Below are positions 5,534-7,434 of a stretch of DNA of 7,434 bases, piece by piece (within the stretch, counting starts at the first letter, position 1; each line of letters starts with the position of its first letter). The notes below the pieces were generated by a model. It was not told where the DNA came from and did not search any database. It was given only the letters and a program-made list of their open reading frames with translations. The stretch is from assembly GCA_049975325.1 (NCBI GenBank), contig JBNGDW010000154.1:1-7434 (forward strand), read 5' to 3'. The stretch comes from JBNGDW01 sp049975325. Its GTDB lineage: Bacteria > Cloacimonadota > Cloacimonadia > JGIOTU-2 > JBNGDW01. The position numbers and the translations under genes are program-made.

Positions 5534-7434
5534 TCATAGGTTAATCAAAATCTCGACCCTGTTTTCCTTTTTGTAGTTTTCAAACCATTTATTGAATTGG
5601 GCGTTGACATATTCTTCTCTGAACCGTTCTTTTTCTTCCATAAAATCTTTACGAGAGGGGATTTTTTTGTCCACTATGTGGTAAAATCCAAATCCATAAT
5701 CAGTTAAACGGACAGGATGACTGTATGCGCCAGGCGCTCGCTCCATCGCATCCCTGATGACTAAATCAAGAATGTTTGACTCCTCAGATGCATCGGATAA
5801 AGAGAGCCATCCAGTGTCCTTTAAGCCTCCGAAAATGGCTATAAGAATGGTATTTTTGCCATTTTCCTTTACTTCTTCCTTAAGATAGGCGGTAAACTCA
5901 CGCGAAGCTTCATATTGCATAATGCGTGAAAAATCTTCCCTTGCATAAGCATAGGATTCATAACCAGAAACCTTCTTCCTGGGAATTTTATCTTCCACAA
6001 AAAGTATTATATAGCCTTCTCTATAATCCCTTTTCAAGGGGTATCTTTCTGGATTGGAGTCTAGGAGAGGGAAAATCTTGGGGATTATTCTACCTCTCCT
6101 TGCCTGGGTAAGAAGAGAAAACTCCTCCTCGTTTAGCGTGAGAGTATAGGTTGGTGCCTGGGGATTCTCCTGATTGGTGAGATGAAGAATCCTTTTGCCA
6201 GATTCAAGCGTAATATAGGGAGTCCGAAATGAATAAGTATCGTCTTCAGAACCTAATAACTGGCTAATTGAGGAGACTGAATCAAGAATTGCAAGCGCTC
6301 TCTTCTGGGCAATACTATCTGCAATTTGAAATTTCAAATCTGATACGACCTGAGAAGAAACTTCTTGAAAATCTGGGAGATGCTCTGCTTTTTTTCCCAC
6401 CATCTTTATTATATAACAGCCACTATTAACAAAGATTGGAGGGCTTACATTCCCTTGCCTCATTGTATCCAGCACAGCTTGAATTGATTTATCCAATTGA
6501 GAAAAGGCTATCCACTCCCCATTTTTTAAAGTAAGCTCTGTAGGTGTAAAAAACAGTTGGGCAAGCAGTGAAAAATCTGTATTGTATGGTGGAGAAAGTG
6601 CCTTTTGTATGGTCTGTATCTGACTCTCAATCTGAGGTGAGTTTTCTAAAAAGATCGTCTCCAGTTTTACTGAGTAAGGAAGTGTATATTGAATCCTGTT
6701 TTTATAAAAATAGTTGATCGCATCACTCATTGGAATGTTTATTTTTGCCGTATCCACCGGTTGGCGGATAAAAATGCAGCGCAACTGCAGAGTATCAGGA
6801 GTTGTATATGAATCTTTATTTGCAGCGTGAAGTTCATAGAATTTGCTGTACCATTGCCTATCCCATCTTTCCGTGAGCAGAACCTTTATGAGTGGCTTGA
6901 GTGAGATAAGTTCCCCACTCCGGAATCGGTTTTTGCTATTTACCCGTCCAATTATCACATCTGGGGTTTCTCGAATAATAAAGGCAGAATCTGGTTCTAC
7001 GGCAAATATTTTATCCTTAAGTAGAGAAAAATGGGCTTCGTAATATGGCATATTTTTGATAAATGTAACATTCTGAACGATACTTGCCCCAGCAGGTAGA
7101 GGTAATTGGAAATTATTTTGTTTGATCGAGCTGTATACTTCAGTTATGAGAGAGTCTTTTAATTCTTCCTCTTTCTTCTTATATAGAATCTCTTCAATCT
7201 CATTGGATACTTTTTCTAATGGCAGGGTATCCCGAACAGTTATAAATTCCTCTATGTGCTCTTCATAATAGATTTTGATAGAATCAGCTGGGATCGTGAT
7301 AGGAAATCGGAGTAAGTTCTCATTAAATTTTACATAACTAACATTGACTCGGAATATATCTTTGTTTTTGATATAGTTTTCAAAATAGTCGTCAACAGCA
7401 CAATCAAAATATATATCCCTTCCGCTTCTTATAT
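5534..7434 (-). CDS. Multidomain parvulin-like (SurA/PpiD-type) periplasmic folding factor, N-terminus beyond window
   Basis: The frame is open from the right edge to TGA (5534-5536), giving 632 residues. The ATG at 7051 is internal: 127 codons upstream of it continue the fold. Residues 27-105 (FRVNVSYVKF, IKIYYEEHIEEF, then a Lys/Glu-rich helix) match the strand plus helical linker of PpiD/SurA-like proteins. About 253-347 is a parvulin-like domain, with the family pattern LAQLFFTPTELTLKNGEW, then GNVSPPIFVNSGCYIIKM. About 470-632 holds a third, weaker module with DTGWLS, PGAYSHPVRL and GFGFYHIVDKK, then a charged C-terminal helix. The usual catalytic His of the first parvulin strand (SHIL) is replaced (LETIFL), so prolyl isomerase activity is doubtful and a chaperone role in outer-membrane protein assembly is more likely. 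The signal peptide or anchor would be in the missing part. It converges with the RND gene, 55 bases apart. Confidence 0.85.
   Translation of the reverse strand, partial: IRSGRDIYFDCAVDDYFENYIKNKDIFRVNVSYVKFNENLLRFPITIPADSIKIYYEEHIEEFITVRDTLPLEKVSNEIEEILYKKKEEELKDSLITEVYSSIKQNNFQLPLPAGASIVQNVTFIKNMPYYEAHFSLLKDKIFAVEPDSAFIIRETPDVIIGRVNSKNRFRSGELISLKPLIKVLLTERWDRQWYSKFYELHAANKDSYTTPDTLQLRCIFIRQPVDTAKINIPMSDAINYFYKNRIQYTLPYSVKLETIFLENSPQIESQIQTIQKALSPPYNTDFSLLAQLFFTPTELTLKNGEWIAFSQLDKSIQAVLDTMRQGNVSPPIFVNSGCYIIKMVGKKAEHLPDFQEVSSQVVSDLKFQIADSIAQKRALAILDSVSSISQLLGSEDDTYSFRTPYITLESGKRILHLTNQENPQAPTYTLTLNEEEFSLLTQARRGRIIPKIFPLLDSNPERYPLKRDYREGYIILFVEDKIPRKKVSGYESYAYAREDFSRIMQYEASREFTAYLKEEVKENGKNTILIAIFGGLKDTGWLSLSDASEESNILDLVIRDAMERAPGAYSHPVRLTDYGFGFYHIVDKKIPSRKDFMEEKERFREEYVNAQFNKWFENYKKENRVEILINL

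Overview
The window looks like a piece of an AT-rich, Gram-negative-type bacterial chromosome, probably from an uncultured anaerobic lineage. An RND inner-membrane pump and a SurA/PpiD-like periplasmic folding factor imply two membranes. The non-coding DNA carries many GC-rich palindromes (CCGCCAGCTGGCGG) and degenerate direct repeats. From memory this style fits poorly characterised phyla such as Cloacimonadota or WOR-3/Stahlbacteria, but no marker gene is present, so the assignment is a guess.

Layout. (1) Bases 1-1098, minus strand: a small RiPP (ribosomally made, post-translationally modified peptide) cassette. A 46-residue precursor-like peptide with three cysteines and an aromatic tail comes first (958-1098), then a strong stem-loop (902-946), then a radical SAM peptide maturase (863 down to base 1, cut by the window edge). 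The precursor is short and the maturase runs off the window, so simple ORF calling misses both. (2) Bases 1099-2406: about 1.3 kb with no convincing protein gene. It holds a perfect 10-bp inverted repeat, three CCGCCAGC(C/T)GGCGG palindromes, hairpins that begin at a shared CCCTGT, a purine-rich tract and several short direct repeats. The last 80 bases look like the promoter and ribosome binding site of the next gene. (3) Bases 2407-5478, plus strand: a full-length RND efflux permease with no adaptor or outer-membrane channel gene beside it. Its best start is an unusual ATT codon. (4) Bases 5534-7434, minus strand, convergent with the pump: the C-terminal 632 residues of a multidomain parvulin-like periplasmic chaperone whose N-terminus lies beyond the window.

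How the parts relate. The precursor and the radical SAM enzyme very likely form one operon in which the enzyme crosslinks the peptide. Its base composition is much more AT-rich than the rest, which suggests separate ancestry. The RND pump and the chaperone are both envelope genes, but they are convergent and share no operon. The RiPP pair is the best candidate for an undescribed system. Neither its crosslink chemistry nor its export machinery can be seen from this window.
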